Assembly (NCBI GenBank): GCA_012845835.1
Contig: JABAKD010000030.1
Location: 12,627,580 to 12,691,579 of the forward strand
DNA length: 64,000 bases
DNA from: Undaria pinnatifida
Lineage: Eukaryota; Sar; Phaeophyceae; Laminariales; Alariaceae
Direction of reading: 5' to 3'
Shown here: positions 22,167 through 34,080 of the stretch, piece by piece
Layout: the number at the start of each line of letters is the position of its first letter
Numbering within the stretch: position 1 is the first letter of the stretch
Translations under genes and position numbers: made by a program
Notes under the pieces: model-generated
Told to the model about the DNA's origin: nothing
Database searches by the model: none
What the model saw: only the letters and a program-made list of their open reading frames with translations

Positions 22167-22236
22167 CACGCTCCTTCGCCTATAAAAGTCCTCACGCTCC
22201 TTCGCCTATAAAAGCCTCACGTTCCTTCATCGCCGA
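22167..22236. repeat. 26-bp tandem repeat spanning the cyclin stop codon
   Basis: On the plus strand, CTCACGCTCCTTCGCCTATA followed by AAAGTC occurs twice, with a third, diverged unit (CCTCACGTTCCTTCATCGCC). The third unit contains the cyclin's last codons and stop (reverse complement GATGAAGGAACGTGA), so the cyclin 3' end lies inside the repeat. Two TATAAAAG sequences result on the plus strand, but no gene follows them. Confidence 0.75.
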
Positions 22237-25200
22237 ATCTGAGAGAATCTTCGAGGGCACACGTCACCTCTGCTGCGCAATGCCTGGCCTGCTTCGAGTA
22301 CTTCTCGCGCACAGCGTGGAGATTGTTCGCCTCCGCCCTAACATGCAGCGAGTGCAGCCGCCGCACGCACGCCTCTAGCGCCCGCGGCGCGTACCCGGTA
22401 TAGTACTCCGTCTGTTTCGTCCACGGCACCCGACCGCAACCGCGAGGGTGCAAGGTCTGCCTCGCTAGGTACAGCGCAGCGGCAGCCTTGAGAGACGGCA
22501 GCAGCGTCACCCCTTGGTAGTCCTGCAACATCAGCTCCAACAGATAGGCCACGAGGGACCTCTCGCGGGGGTTCGAGCGCGCGGCGCGGCAAAACCTGTC
22601 CTGGAAATTGCACGGAGTCACGCAGGACAGCCGGAACTGAAGCGCATTTACGACGACCAGCTCCATGGAGATTATCTCGGCGCGCGTGTAGGTGTTGTCG
22701 GAGATGTGCGCCAGCTCCTGCGCGGCAGGGGCGTAAATCTCCTCGTACTTGCTCGCGAGGACCACGCATGCGCACCCCAGAAGCTGTAGTCTTCCGCGCG
22801 GGACTTCGAAAGCCGTCAAACTTCTGTCGATGAGGTCGACAACCTGGCAAGGCGGGTGGAGTTAGGAGGGGGGGCGGGCGGGGGGGGGGGGCGGGGGGGG
22901 GCGTCGTGAAATAGGCCAAGGTCGACGTATCTATTCTGTCATAAAAGCATATTTCGCTTCTGGCTTCTTCGGGAGGATGTACGACATGTATTTCCAAAAA
23001 TGTACGTATTTACCGTAAATCACGCAAGATAAGAAACACCTCCCCGGGCGATTCTTACGAGTCGAATAAGGGGGGCGGGCACAAACAAGAAAGGTGGGCT
23101 TGGAGTCGACATCATACCCGTTTTGGGGCGAGATCCTACTCTTTGGGAATACTCCGTCGAGACCTTGCCAGATAGACGCATTGCTTGGTGCTGGCAATCG
23201 CCCCGTTGCCGAGAAAACAATATTTCAAATCGGAGACGAGGGGAGCATTAGCTGTAGCTTGTTATAGTACTGTACCTGGTGTACGGTATGTATACCGCCG
23301 GACTGGAGGCACAATTCGACGCGAGTTGACGAGGGAAGAAAGTGATGAGTTCTTCTCACGGTAAAAATGAAGCCGCATACCGTAGTGGGGAGGGGGGAAA
23401 AGAAAGAGCCTGCTTAGCTTCGTGATCGTTATCTTGTATCTGAGTTACGTCTAACGCCAAACGCCTAGGGAAGGATAAGGAGAAATAGAAGTGCGAAGAC
23501 AACAGAAGGTATGAGAAAAAGAAAAAAAAAAAAGAAAGAGGCCCCAACACCGACTCCGCGCATGTAGCGCATCGGCAAAACGACGTAACTAAGGGCTACT
23601 GGCCGCTGGGGGTAGGGGACGTGTCGGATTGGGTATTGCACTGGAATGGCAAGAACGGCACGAAGGCAGCACGGTGATACGTGTACTGACTGTTACACGT
23701 TCTTAATACTGCAATACAAAGTTGATAAGATGACACTCACTTGTCGCTTACTACGTACTGCATCGCTAAATATTCGCTAAACATTCGCTAAACATGGGTC
23801 TCAAAAGGGTTAATGAACCTTTCACCTCGAAGAGAGGGCGATCCAGGAGCGACCGGAAAAGATGTGATACATCATTGAAGTTCACGACATAACGATATAG
23901 TATATCGTATATAGTATGGGGCTTGTTGGTGCAGAGATAATGTCATGTATACAAGTTATCAAAAGCCTGATCTAGTCAGTCCTCAATACAATAGGAAGTG
24001 CCGACAGCAAGCATTGGGTAGGAGGACGAGCGCACGCTATGCATACATCAGCGATAACAACACTGCGCGAGCACAAGGCACCCTGTAGCTGTCAGATCGG
24101 CGTTGATTTAAGGAAGTGACTCCTGGGAGGGGGTATTGAGTAGGGTCTTTTGACACAGGCATCGTTCATTCACAGCCTTTCACGATTAGGACACATAGTC
24201 CCACCATACCACAACATGGGGACGCACACCTGGTGATACGCGCGACCAGAGTATCACACACAGCTTGCAAATATGAGCTTTGACGATTTTTTCGTTCTCG
24301 CAGCTGTAGTTACTTTGCTTTTCTACAAAATGCACATACCTACTGGTACTGCTGTAGTACTGCTTATCGCGCGAGTGATTAGCCAGGGCGGTATGATATC
24401 ATACCTGTGCTGCGAGGGGGACAAGACGCGAGTCACGCAAACGTCGATTGCCGCCGTCCGCTATGGTAGGGCAGGGTACAGTTAACAAACGATATTTTGT
24501 GGGATTCGTTGGCGCTTCTCTGATTTTGTCGGACCAACTTTACCCGAACCCAGACCCTCCTTTCTCCCCGTTGTCGCAAGTGAGGGGGGGCATCAATGCA
24601 TCAATGCATTATTACTGCGTCACTGCCTTATATCGGTATCGGTACGCCTGATATTATTCCGTGTTCGTTTTTGTTCGAACTGCACCGTTTCGACGCTTGA
24701 ACTAAGCAATGGCCATGACGAAGGCCATGACGTGATTGATGACCATGAAACAAGTACGAGGAGTTCCACGACTTGCCGCTGCATGCATATATCATTCATC
24801 CGCCCACAGGGGTGATATCACAGACGCGGCTGCTTGCTACAAGTCCGCTCAAGGTGCTTTTCACGTCTCCAAATAATGCTATCAATACGATATAGCACTA
24901 ACGTTTGTGGAATTTGCGTGGGTAGGCGCAATTCAATGCGAGCGGACAAGGTTGATATGGCTGAAGTCTTCTCGCGATAAAAATGAAGGCACGTACCGCT
25001 GTAGTGGGGAGGGGGGGGGAACAGCCTGCTGACACTGTAGTGACCCTGAAGCTGAGTTACGTGTAGGGATGGAGAAGGAGAAAGAAAAAGAGCGAAGACA
25101 GTAGTTGCAGTAGATGGGGTCAACCAAAAGAAATGAATAAACAAATAAAATGTTGGGACTAAAACGCATTGGTATTGCATGTTTGCATCGCGCGCACCCG

Positions 25201-28200
25201 TAAGCACGAACTCTCTGTATGCTGGATGCTGCATGCTCAAAACCGTTTTTTTTTTTCCTTTTTTTCCAATCCATTTCGTCTTATCCTCGAACGACTCTCC
25301 CCGGATCTGAGTCGCATAGCGGGCCCTTCTCCCCACCATTGAAAATGGACAATGAATAACAACGAGCATTGAACATTTTCTTTGCTGCGATACCTCAGTA
25401 TACCTCAGTGCACCTCAGTCTAGAACGGGAGGGATACTACGATACTATGATACTATGATACTAAGATAATAGCTAATACCAGGTATCAACAGCCATTTCA
25501 GTGCGAGTGCCGTCGTCGGTCTCAAGGTCGACTTCGCGCACAATCTCCGACGGGGTATCGTGGTCATGGTACCATCTCCTACCATCACATATCACATCTA
25601 TGCGATAGGCCCCAACAAGCGCAAGATATGTATTATACTAAAGCAGGCATACCGGCATTACATACGGTACACGGGCGCAATTTTCAAGTTTAGGCGGTGG
25701 CTCAAGAGTCAAGATGTTAACATGGTAACACGTTAAAGGGGAATGACCTACGAGCACGACGATAATCATACACTGCTGTACCTGGTATACCTGGTACAGT
25801 TTGTGATACGAGAACGAGTATAATTTTGAGGCGCTCGCAGCCTACTGCTGTTGCAATGGTGTTGCACTACCTATTGGTGCAGACGGATGAACGGTGTCGG
25901 AAATGAAAGGTGGCGGGCCCCACCGCCGACTACCCTCCCCAGCGGTACAGCAGGATGGCGGCATGTATCATGCCATGTATGGCATCAAACCATCAAAAAC
26001 CGCAGCACTTCTTTCTGTTTTCAAAACGCAGTACGACTCCGCCGCAGGCGGATGGTGGATAGGTATGTGCGGGGCGGTGCGCTTGTGAGTTTGTGATGAT
26101 ATTTCACATGTGGGGCGACTGATGGCTACCATTCTATCAGTACTGTTGTTGCTGCACTTCCTATCTTTCTCACCCACGGTCATGGGTACAAACGCCGTCA
26201 TTTAACTCTTTCGGGAAATCAAAAGGAACAGAAGACCAACAAAACACCAACTAAAGACCAATAAAAGTGATTTGATTTACAGCATCGGCCCTGAACCAAC
26301 GCGGGCTGCTGGATACGGTGGTATGATGGCAGGTTATGGCAGGTTTATTGTCTTATACAAGTACATAAGGCCACTGCTGCTGTGTAAGGTGTAAGGACTT
26401 GGACGACGCCACTAATACTGCTGCGCGGTCACATACACCGACTAGACAGTTGGCAAGACCGCACTTGTTTTGTGTGTGTTGTTTGTGTGCCTTGTTTAAA
26501 TACCCATTAATAGCCCCTGAGGATTAAACGTGGTGCACAGCAGTCGCTCGCCATAGCTACGACCTGCGACGAGCTACCGGTGCTTGGTACACACAAAAGC
26601 AGTGCCTCCGATAACAGGTGTATACTATTTCTAGTATCATACACCTGCCGCAACCGGCTGCGGGGTTGTGCGTTTATGACTCGTTTTGTCACCGGTAATA
26701 CAGGTCTGCTTCCTACAAGCACGTCTCAAAGGCACTCTTGACTACACTTCCAGAAATATGTACCCCCACTCCAAATCATAAAAGCTCGGCACGCTAACTT
26801 GCAGATATATTCAAAAATGATGGACCTCATCAAGATACTGTAACAAATTAACGCACACCCTATGAGGTCAAAGTAAAAGTGTGGTGAGCTAAAGCTTTAC
26901 TTTTCCCCATCCGCCGGAGGATAAAAAAAAAAAAAAAAAAAGTAAAAGATTTCGTCGAAACTCATCTGTGCAAGGTGTGTATGACACTCCGATCGCACGT
27001 GCTACTGGGTGTGTGCCCTCATTAAGGGTATACGAAGTAGGCCGGCGACTCCCCGTAGAATTACCGTGTACCAAAAGGAATATAACGCCTCACCATTAGA
27101 GCATACCATACCCGTATCATATACCAGTACCAGGTCGGTATATATGATCTGTGATATGGTATGGTGCTGCAGGTCGGTATATATGATCTGTGATATGGTA
27201 TGGTGCTGCGCCGCGAGTTAGGTAAGCAGCACGTCACTCACAGATCACAGAGCTCCAACAACTAACGCAGGTAAAGCTCGAACAAACTATCTCCGACCCC
27301 CGCGTCTCGAGTCTCGAGTCCCGCCCCCTTCAAAAACAAAATAAAATAAAATCCACGTATTAGACTAGACTACATGGAGTATACTTGTACCGGTACTGGG
27401 AGTATACGAGCATGCACACCGCGCAATTCAGGCGACGCACGTTACAACCCTTCCTTCCCGCCAAACACCAGCAACTTACTAGTACCAGATACAGCAAGTG
27501 TCACGAGTATAATACGAGTAGCAGCACGTGCTTGGTTATACTTGCAAAAAAAGTTATTTCATGGTGCTACAAGTATTCTCTGCTGCTGTACAAGTACTTG
27601 TATACAGGCTGCGTTGTTCCCAGCAGGTAAGGCAGGTAAATATCTTCCTTGCAACTACCCAAGTGTAACGAATTCATTCCAAATTCAAAAAATGTACCAG
27701 GTACAGTAGTTTAGCAGGTAGCAAGCATACCGACAGGTTTGAAGTAGTATTTTCGGCAGTACGGCAATGAGAGACATATGTCATGTATGATACTGGTGTT
27801 GTGACGTATATACCTGAAAGAGCGTTCTCGAAGAAACCTTGAACTGATCGCAGACCTCGACAATCCAATCCACCAGGACGCTCCGCATGCTTTGCCGCAT
27901 ATCCTTCTGCCGCGCGCCGATGTACGCCTCCGGCCTATTCCTCTTCTCTTGCACTCGCAAAAACGCAGCATGCTCGGCTACGTAGTCCGGGTTCAACAAA
28001 TGCGAATCCCCCTCATCCCACACCCCGGCATCCAAATCCTCCACTCCCGCAGGCAGTGGTGTCCGCACGCCAAGTTCCACCCCCGTTCCCGCCACCGCCG
28101 CCACCCCAGCAGACGTTCCGCCGTGCTCCGTCCTACGCCCAGCGGGCGCCCTGCTAGGAGGGGGAGTGTGCGACGCCTCGGGGTGGGCCGAATGCCCGCT

Positions 28201-29316
28201 GCTCGCAGCCGAAGACAGGTTTGCCTCCTCCTGCTGCTCGGTGCCTAACAACAAGCTTGCCCTTTTTTCCCGCCGTCCCCGGGCGAGGCCAGAGCCTCGC
28301 GCGGCCGCGGCATCCCGCAGGGCGCGAGCGTCTGCTGCGGCCAACTCGGACTTCCGCAGGTCGGCGGCACCGGCGCCGACGCCGCTGCCAACCTGCCTCT
28401 CCTTCTCTCGCGATGTGCATGGCCGGCTTCGAACTCTCCGGGTCCTGCGGTCCGCGTCGCCGCTGCCGGCGCCGCCGGCGGTGTTCCTGCTGCTGCTGCC
28501 GCTCGAACTACTTCCCATGCTGATACCACTCTCGCCTTCGCTGCCGCCGCAACCTTCTATGCTGGCTCCTGCCCCACCTGGTCCACCCTCGCCTCTGCTG
28601 CTGTTGCTACTACTTCTGCTGCTCGTGGGGCTGTTTCCTCCTGCCCCAGGAGCGCCACCGCGGCCCCTGCCGCCGTGAGAGGGCGCCGCCGCCGAGGCGC
28701 CGGACGATGACGATGCTGATGACGCGGGGGCTGTTGCTACGTCGGTCTCCCGCCAAACCGAGTCGTCGGCGACCCCTTCAAAACTCAAATCTACGACAGT
28801 GCCTTCCAGATCTTCATCGCAGGACATGCCACCCTCATCGTCATCACCGTCTCCTCCTTCCCTCTCACCCTCCCCTCGGCCGGCGCCAGCGCCACCGGCG
28901 CCGCCGTTGCCACCGCTACCCCCCGCCGCAGAAGCAGCGGCGGCCCTAGCGAGAGCTCCTCCCCTCCCACTTGTCGCGGATGGCTGCTGCTCGCTCAGAC
29001 GCCTGGACCTCCTGACGGAAGCGCGTCTCGCTGGCGCCATCGGGGATGGTCGGCGCGGAGCTTGTTGGGACCGCCGGCTAGAGGTCGCAGAGGCGTGCTG
29101 TGGCTGATGCCCACCAGGCTCGCCATTGCCGCCATGCTCCTCGCTGATGTCCTGCAGCACGTCGCGCTTGCGCTTGCTGCCTGCTCCACCGCCGCCGGCC
29201 GCTGCCGCCGCTTGTGTGGGATGATCTCGGCTGCTGCCCGTGGCAACACTAGTGCTGCTACCGCCATTTCCGCTGTGTGCATCGCGATTGCGCTGCGTGC
29301 GGATCCTCTGCGCCAT
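22217..29316 (-). CDS. Mitotic cyclin (A/B type), 2 exons, 709 aa
   Basis: Exon 1 is 29316-27814 (501 codons); exon 2 is 22843-22217 (208 codons plus stop). The 4970-bp intron has a CAG|GTATAT donor, a CTAAC branch-like site and a poly-C tract before the CAG acceptor. Both sides are phase 0, and joining them restores the cyclin box without a gap (TLFQ then VVDLIDRSL). The ATG at 29316 is the first ATG in the frame. RDVLQDIS at residues 51-58 is a destruction box for APC/C-dependent degradation. Residues 60-400 are Ser/Gly/Ala-rich and probably disordered. The cyclin box starts near 425, with MRSVLVDW at 477-484 and KYEEIYAP at 533-540. The C-terminal cyclin fold ends at VREKYS. It should activate a CDK in G2/M. 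A- versus B-type cannot be settled by eye. Confidence 0.9.
23330..23480 (+). repeat. SINE family D, diverged fragment
   Basis: The text CTCACGGTAAAAATGAAG followed by GTAGTGGGGAGGGG corresponds to the reverse complement of the D-family body at 7140-7200. A sister fragment at 24953-25075 shares GATAAAAATGAAGGCACGTA and a long continuation including CTGAGTTACGT, so the two form a subfamily. It lies in the cyclin intron. Confidence 0.55.
24222..24312 (+). repeat. TIR-family B, arm fragment in cyclin intron
   Basis: GGGGACGCACACC, then GAGTATCACACACAGCTTGC and AATATGAGCTTTGACGAT, ending near CTCGCAGCTG. This is a diverged right arm without a partner. Confidence 0.7.
24953..25075 (+). repeat. SINE family D, second diverged fragment
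   Basis: TTCTCGCGATAAAAATGAAG, GTAGTGGGGAGGGGG and CTGAGTTACGTGTAGGGA align with 23345-23470. No pol III boxes are left. Confidence 0.5.
26873..26943 (+). repeat. Poly-A-tailed retroposon, family C copy 2 (truncated)
   Basis: Only the last part (GTGTGGTGAGCTAAAGCTTT, CCCCATCCGCCGGAGGA) and the A-run remain. It is fused directly to a TIR-family B arm, which suggests insertion into that arm. Confidence 0.75.
26946..27057 (-). repeat. TIR-family B, left-arm fragment interrupted by family C
   Basis: AGATTTCGTCGAAACTCATC, GACACTCCGATCGCACGTG and GGCGACTCCCC appear in left-arm order. The expected outer bases (CTGTGAGATCGA) are replaced by the A-run of the neighbouring retroposon, so the insertion is younger than the TIR element. 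Confidence 0.75.
27133..27209. repeat. 38-bp perfect tandem duplication
   Basis: A unit starting GGTCGGTATATATGATCTGT and ending GGTGCTGC occurs twice back to back with no visible difference, inside the cyclin intron. Confidence 0.9.
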
Positions 29317-31588
29317 GGTGATCTGCGCGGGAGAGGCCCGCGGCCACCACGCGCTGTAGGGGTTGAGGTCTGCGCGGGGTGTCCGGGAAGGCGCTTCGCA
29401 TGTGAGGCTACGCCCGCTGAGCACAGGTGCAGCAGATCAAGCAGAGGGCTCCGCCTTCGGTGCTGTGCGGTGAGGTGGTGCGGTGTGGTGTGGTCACTTC
29501 TTGATTGAACTTTCAAAGCGTTTTTACCTCGGCTTCGCCGCGCGCGCAAATCTCTTCACTCCGCGCCAGCTCACCTAGCAAGACGTAGACATCCACAAGG
29601 GATTGGGGTAGAGGTAGCACACGGCCCTGGCGAGGCCGAGCTGCCGCTTGGGTGGGAGGAGTGTGGGGCAGTGCCAAGGTGCGTATCGACCGCGCGCGCA
29701 GCCACAATTTCAAACGCGAGCAAGCAGGAGGATTGTCGCTTGCCAAACCCACAATTCAAACTTGCGCAATTAGGTAGAACACTTTGCGCAAGCTTGGGGG
29801 AGTCCTCGGCGGAAAGAAGGCCACAAGTCCCGAGAAGAAGACCAGACGCGCGCAGTCCCACGTGGTTCCTTCCCGTAGCCTACCTGCGCGCGAGTCAGAG
29901 GAGTGGAGACGGGGTTGTCTGTATTGGTTTTCTCAGGAGGAGTTGTTTGAGGGAAATATGCCAATGCCTGAAATTCAAACCTTCTGGCCTGTGATTGGTC
30001 AAAAAACGACAGATTTTGAACATGTTTTCCGAAAAAAAAATAGGGTCCAGCCTGCTGCTGTGTAAAAACGAAGATAAATAGGTCACGAGTTGACCGATAT
30101 TTTTGACGCGTCAATCTGTATCATGACCTTAGTATAATAGGTTTAAAATTACATTTGGTAAGTCAAGACGTTGGTCGATACGTCACGCTACGGTCAAAGA
30201 TCCCACAAGTTGACCTGTCCTTCAGACGTATTCTGACCCCAATTTATATATTTTTAGTACCACAGTATGCCGTGTCCGGTCAGTCAAAAAGTCAGTCAAG
30301 ACGTCAAATTATGGTCCATTTCCTATACTGTTTGTGTGCACAGGGGATGTCCTGCCAGATATCATACGTCTTGACCGGATACAGCGTTGTACGAAAGATC
30401 CATCATTTCGTCGAACATTCGAACAATTCAACATTTTTTTGGGCGCGCCCTGGTTATTCTCAGTACACGTCACGGAACTTCTTGTGGTTGCCGTCGTTGT
30501 GGGTGTTGTCGTGAGCTGGGTATTGTTCCTCTCTTTCTTGCTTGTTGTTCTTGACCCTGAACTCTGAACTCTTTCTGACCCTCTGCATGATTATCTCCCT
30601 CCTATCTCCTTCCAAACTTTCAATGACAAGTAAGTATCGAAAATAAGAACCAGTCCAGTCACCAGCAGCTTCATTCATATTAATCTTCTTGTTTTGCGCC
30701 TTTTGTCTCGCGAAACGAATACTCGTAGCATGTACCATTCATCGCTGCTGGTGTATCACATGATGACGACGAGCTCTGCTCTATGATGATATTCCAGGTA
30801 GCCTAAGGGTTGTATCATACTGACCGTACCCGAGTCCAACTGATGATGTGCCTCTGGATGCCCTACGATATTATTTATGCTCTGTGATACGTCGGTTGGC
30901 TTTATTAATATCAATGTCATGTACGTACGTAAAAAGAAAAAATGTCGAGAAACACCTGTGACTACTGCTGTTGTACGTGTGCGCATTTTCTTTATCTGCC
31001 TGTCTGTATGTACGAGGTATGTATATGAAAAATAATAACCTGTAACGTTGTTTGAGTCCGAAAGAAAGTGTTGAAATAAACAGATTTAATAGAGAGTTGA
31101 CATTTATTTAGTTGTGGATCGGAATTTTGATTTTTAAAAACAAACAACAAGCAAACGTACTCACTCGTACATATCATAAAACAAACAAACAAACGTGGCC
31201 CTGGTTGTTGGCTTGGGTTGATGGGTTGGCGCCTGTCATACCTGTCATCATATATACCAGTATACTGGGTATGAGATGTCGACTGTGTATTAACAGAGAA
31301 AAACCATCGTTGTTGGTTGTTGTCGTCGTCGTCGCCGTCGCCGTCGTCGTGGTGATCTGGTGGTTGGTGATGATCGTCACGCCATCCCGCCTGGCCACAC
31401 CTCAGACCCTCGTACCCTCTCACTCACTCGACACACTATTAATAAGTACTCTACAGTCGAAGCAAAAAAAAAGTGCATCGTACTACGTGTATGTGCATTC
31501 AGTCGTAGTTGTCGCGAGAAAGAGTAGTGTTTGGTGTGTTCAGAGAGAAGTATGAACAAACAGCGAACGGGTGAACGGACAAGTTGTA
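29317..31588. other. Cyclin 5' flank and intergenic region
   Basis: No second gene is supported. Between 29600 and 30000 there are two inverted CCAAT motifs (ATTGG at about 29926 and 29994) and two TTGCGCAA palindromes (about 29760 and 29788), about 450-700 bp upstream of the cyclin ATG. They are candidate promoter elements only. From 30060 to 30330 the sequence is T/A-rich and repeats GTCAAGACGT-type text. From 31180 to 31410 there are CAAA and GTCGTC microsatellite bits. Confidence 0.35.
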
Positions 31589-33265
31589 CGTATAATATTA
31601 TAAAAATTTTATACACTCCTCCAGCTGTGAGATCGAAGATTTCGTCGAAACTCATCTTTGCAAGCTGTGTGTGATACTCCGATCGCGCGCATTACGAGTT
31701 GTGTGTGTATCATGCGTATCTACGCATCCATCTGCAAGGCTATCGTACAACTATCATGACACTCACGTACATATATGCATACTGCATCTAACATCAAACC
31801 TTCTAGAACAGTAAACATTACCAGGCAGATGATACGCACATACATACTGAAATGTCCCGCCCCCCCCTCCCCTCCCCCTCCCCCGATCCCTCTTGTTCAA
31901 AAACCCCTCACCCCTTCCCCCCCCCCCCCCCTCCCCCGATCCCTCCCCCCCCCCCCCCCTTTCCGCCTAGTTTGTCCCAACGCCCCACGGACAATCGAAA
32001 TCGGCCAGAGTAATAAACACCTATACGCAGTTGATATCACGCCATTATCTTTCTGACCATCCATGACGTAATTTTCATTCTTTCCCCCCACCCCCCTCAA
32101 CCCCCCCTCCAACGCCCCCTCTTTTCCAACCACCCGCACGATCGCCTAGACCTAGCACAACGCGTATAACAAGCCCCTACATATCTTTGATCTTACAGTC
32201 GGAGTGTATTTGAATTTCATTTGTGACCTAAACCTCCTAAAATATCCCTCCCCCCCCCCCCTCCCTTCTCGCTCTCCCTTGCTCAAATGCCCCACCTAAT
32301 ATCGAAATCCGCCAGATTAATAAACACTTCACGCACTGGATATCACCTCATTATCTTTCTAGAGCCATCCATGCCGCTGCTTCCCCCCCCCCCCCCCCGC
32401 CCCGAACGCCCCCTTCTTCCCCACCACCCGCACCATCGCCTAGACCTAGCACCACACGTATAACAAACCCCTCACCTAAATCCCTTCTTTTCCCCCCCCC
32501 ACGCCCCCTCCACCCCCCCCCCCCCCCCCGCCCCCACCCCCCACCACCCCAACCCCCCCACCCCATCCCACCCCCACCCCCTCAAACACTCCGCCCTCTC
32601 TCTACTCACTGATTGTACGACTTACCCCTGGATAAACATGATAAACTGATGCATTCTTCCTAAAACCGTCACATTCATCCCTCAAAATAATGTATAGTTT
32701 CCACGCACAGATTGAGCTGCCCCACACGCCCCACCCCCGCTCCAACCCCTCCCCCCTCTGATAAACTGGTGCTTTTTTTTCTTTTTTCTTCTTCTTTTTT
32801 CTTTTCTAAAACCGTCAGATGTATCCCCTTGCGAGGATTTATAGCTTCCACGCACAAATTGCCCGCCCGTCCGCCTCCCCCCCCCCCTCGCCCCTCCCCT
32901 CCAACCCCGCTCGCTTTTGATCAAAACCAGGCCCCCACGTCTTTCAAAACTCCGCCCCCCCCTCACCGGTTATTCGACTTACAGGATTCACTTGATAAAC
33001 GGATGTGTTTTCCTCCACAGCTGTCAGATTTGGTCCCCCTCAGAAACGGGTTTTATAGTTTCCGCGCACAGGCTGACTAACATCACCCTGTTGACCCTGA
33101 TAGCTACACTGCAGTTGTAAGGGGAGTCGCCGACCTATATCCTTAAATGAGGACACACAACTCGTAATACGCGCGATCGGAGTATCACACACAGCTTGCA
33201 AAGATGAGTTTCGACGAAATCTTCGATCTCACAGCTAGACTGTATTTTCATTTTTTATAATATAT
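31589..33265. mobile_element. TIR element, family B, ~1.7 kb with poly-C interior
   Basis: The left arm at 31589-31710 (CAGCTGTGAGATCGAAGATT, then GAGTATCACACACAGCTTGC in complement) and the right arm at 33116-33265 are inverted copies about 140 bp long with T/A-rich tips. The interior has several poly-C blocks. It contains at least two diverged copies of a module with AATAAACAC and GATATCACNNCATTATCTTT (about 31990-32070 and 32290-32360). No transposase frame is present, so it is non-autonomous. The interval 32183-33265 is repeated at 52512-53505. Confidence 0.8.
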
Positions 33266-33470
33266 AGACTATGGTGGTAGTGTCACGTATCATACCTTTT
33301 GTTGTTGTCTTTCGTTGCATGTATCATCACGCTATTATGGAGGCGTTATTCGTAGTAGTAGCGGCGTTTTTAGCCGTTACAGACACCGCTAATAATGTAT
33401 CACATGATATGAAGCACGTTAGCTTACTGGTGGTGGTGCCGGTATCATCATAATATATGTCGTATCGTAG

Positions 33471-33840
33471 GGCTGTGTTATAAGGCTTAGTTTGGGTAAG
33501 CTATTGGTTAACCTTTTGCAAGTGGTCAAACGGACTAATACCCCACTAATACCATAACAAATGGCGTCGTCGACAGACCATGGTTTTTCGGGGTCGTGGG
33601 TTCGAGCCCCACATCCACCATACTAAACTTTCTCAGATTTTCCCCATGGCGAACTTGAAAAATACTCTCCCCGGTATACCCAGGAAATGAAACGGCTTGG
33701 ATAATTGACAGGTCCGCCCGTATATCCGGCCGACCTGCTATCCCGGCGTTTCAGGGGGGGAGAGTGTTATAAGGCTTAGTTTGGGTAAGCTATTGGTTAA
33801 CCTTTAGCAAGTGGTCAAACGGATTAAAACCCCACTAATT
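33471..33840 (+). repeat. Tandem tRNA-derived SINE-like units
   Basis: The tail block ATAAGGCTTAGTTTGGGTAA (with GGTTAACCTTT) occurs at 33480 and again at 33770. Between them lie a tRNA-like head (TGGCGTCGTCG, GGGTTCGAGCCCC, 33556-33622) and a body matching 2650-2800. The unit is about 290 bp. It is a partial tandem dimer of the element seen once at 2590-2895. Confidence 0.7.
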
Positions 33841-33889
33841 CCTGTTCGATGTTTAACAACCTTGCTGCTTGGTGTTTGGGCTTAGCGAC

Positions 33890-34080
33890 AAGCGGGAGGG
33901 GGAGGGCGGGGGGGGCGCAGGGGGGGGGAAGCGGGGGGGGCACGGGGGTGGGCAAGGGTTGGAAGGGGGGAGGGGGGTGGGGGCGGTCGAGAGCAAGGGA
34001 AGGTGGGGGGGGGTGAGAGGAGGGGGGGGAGGGGTCGGAAGGGGAGGAAGGAGGGGTCGGGGGGGGGGGGCGGGGTGCTA
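33890..34080. repeat. G-rich low-complexity block
   Basis: Nearly 190 bp of G with scattered A, C and T. Glycine-rich and proline-rich open frames across it are compositional. Strong G-quadruplex potential on the plus strand. Confidence 0.85.

Noticed and set aside
21767..22378. 203-aa plus-strand ORF overlapping the cyclin 3' end, with upstream TATAAAAG
   Set aside because: The TATAAAAG motifs lie inside the frame, not upstream, and the second half is exactly antisense to the conserved cyclin C-terminus.
24818..25369. 183-aa minus-strand ORF in the cyclin intron
   Set aside because: It runs through a diverged SINE fragment and poly-T, with no consistent composition or motif.
29317..29424. 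36-residue N-terminal extension of the cyclin frame
   Set aside because: It would begin at GTG. The first ATG at 29316 gives a normal start shortly before the destruction box.
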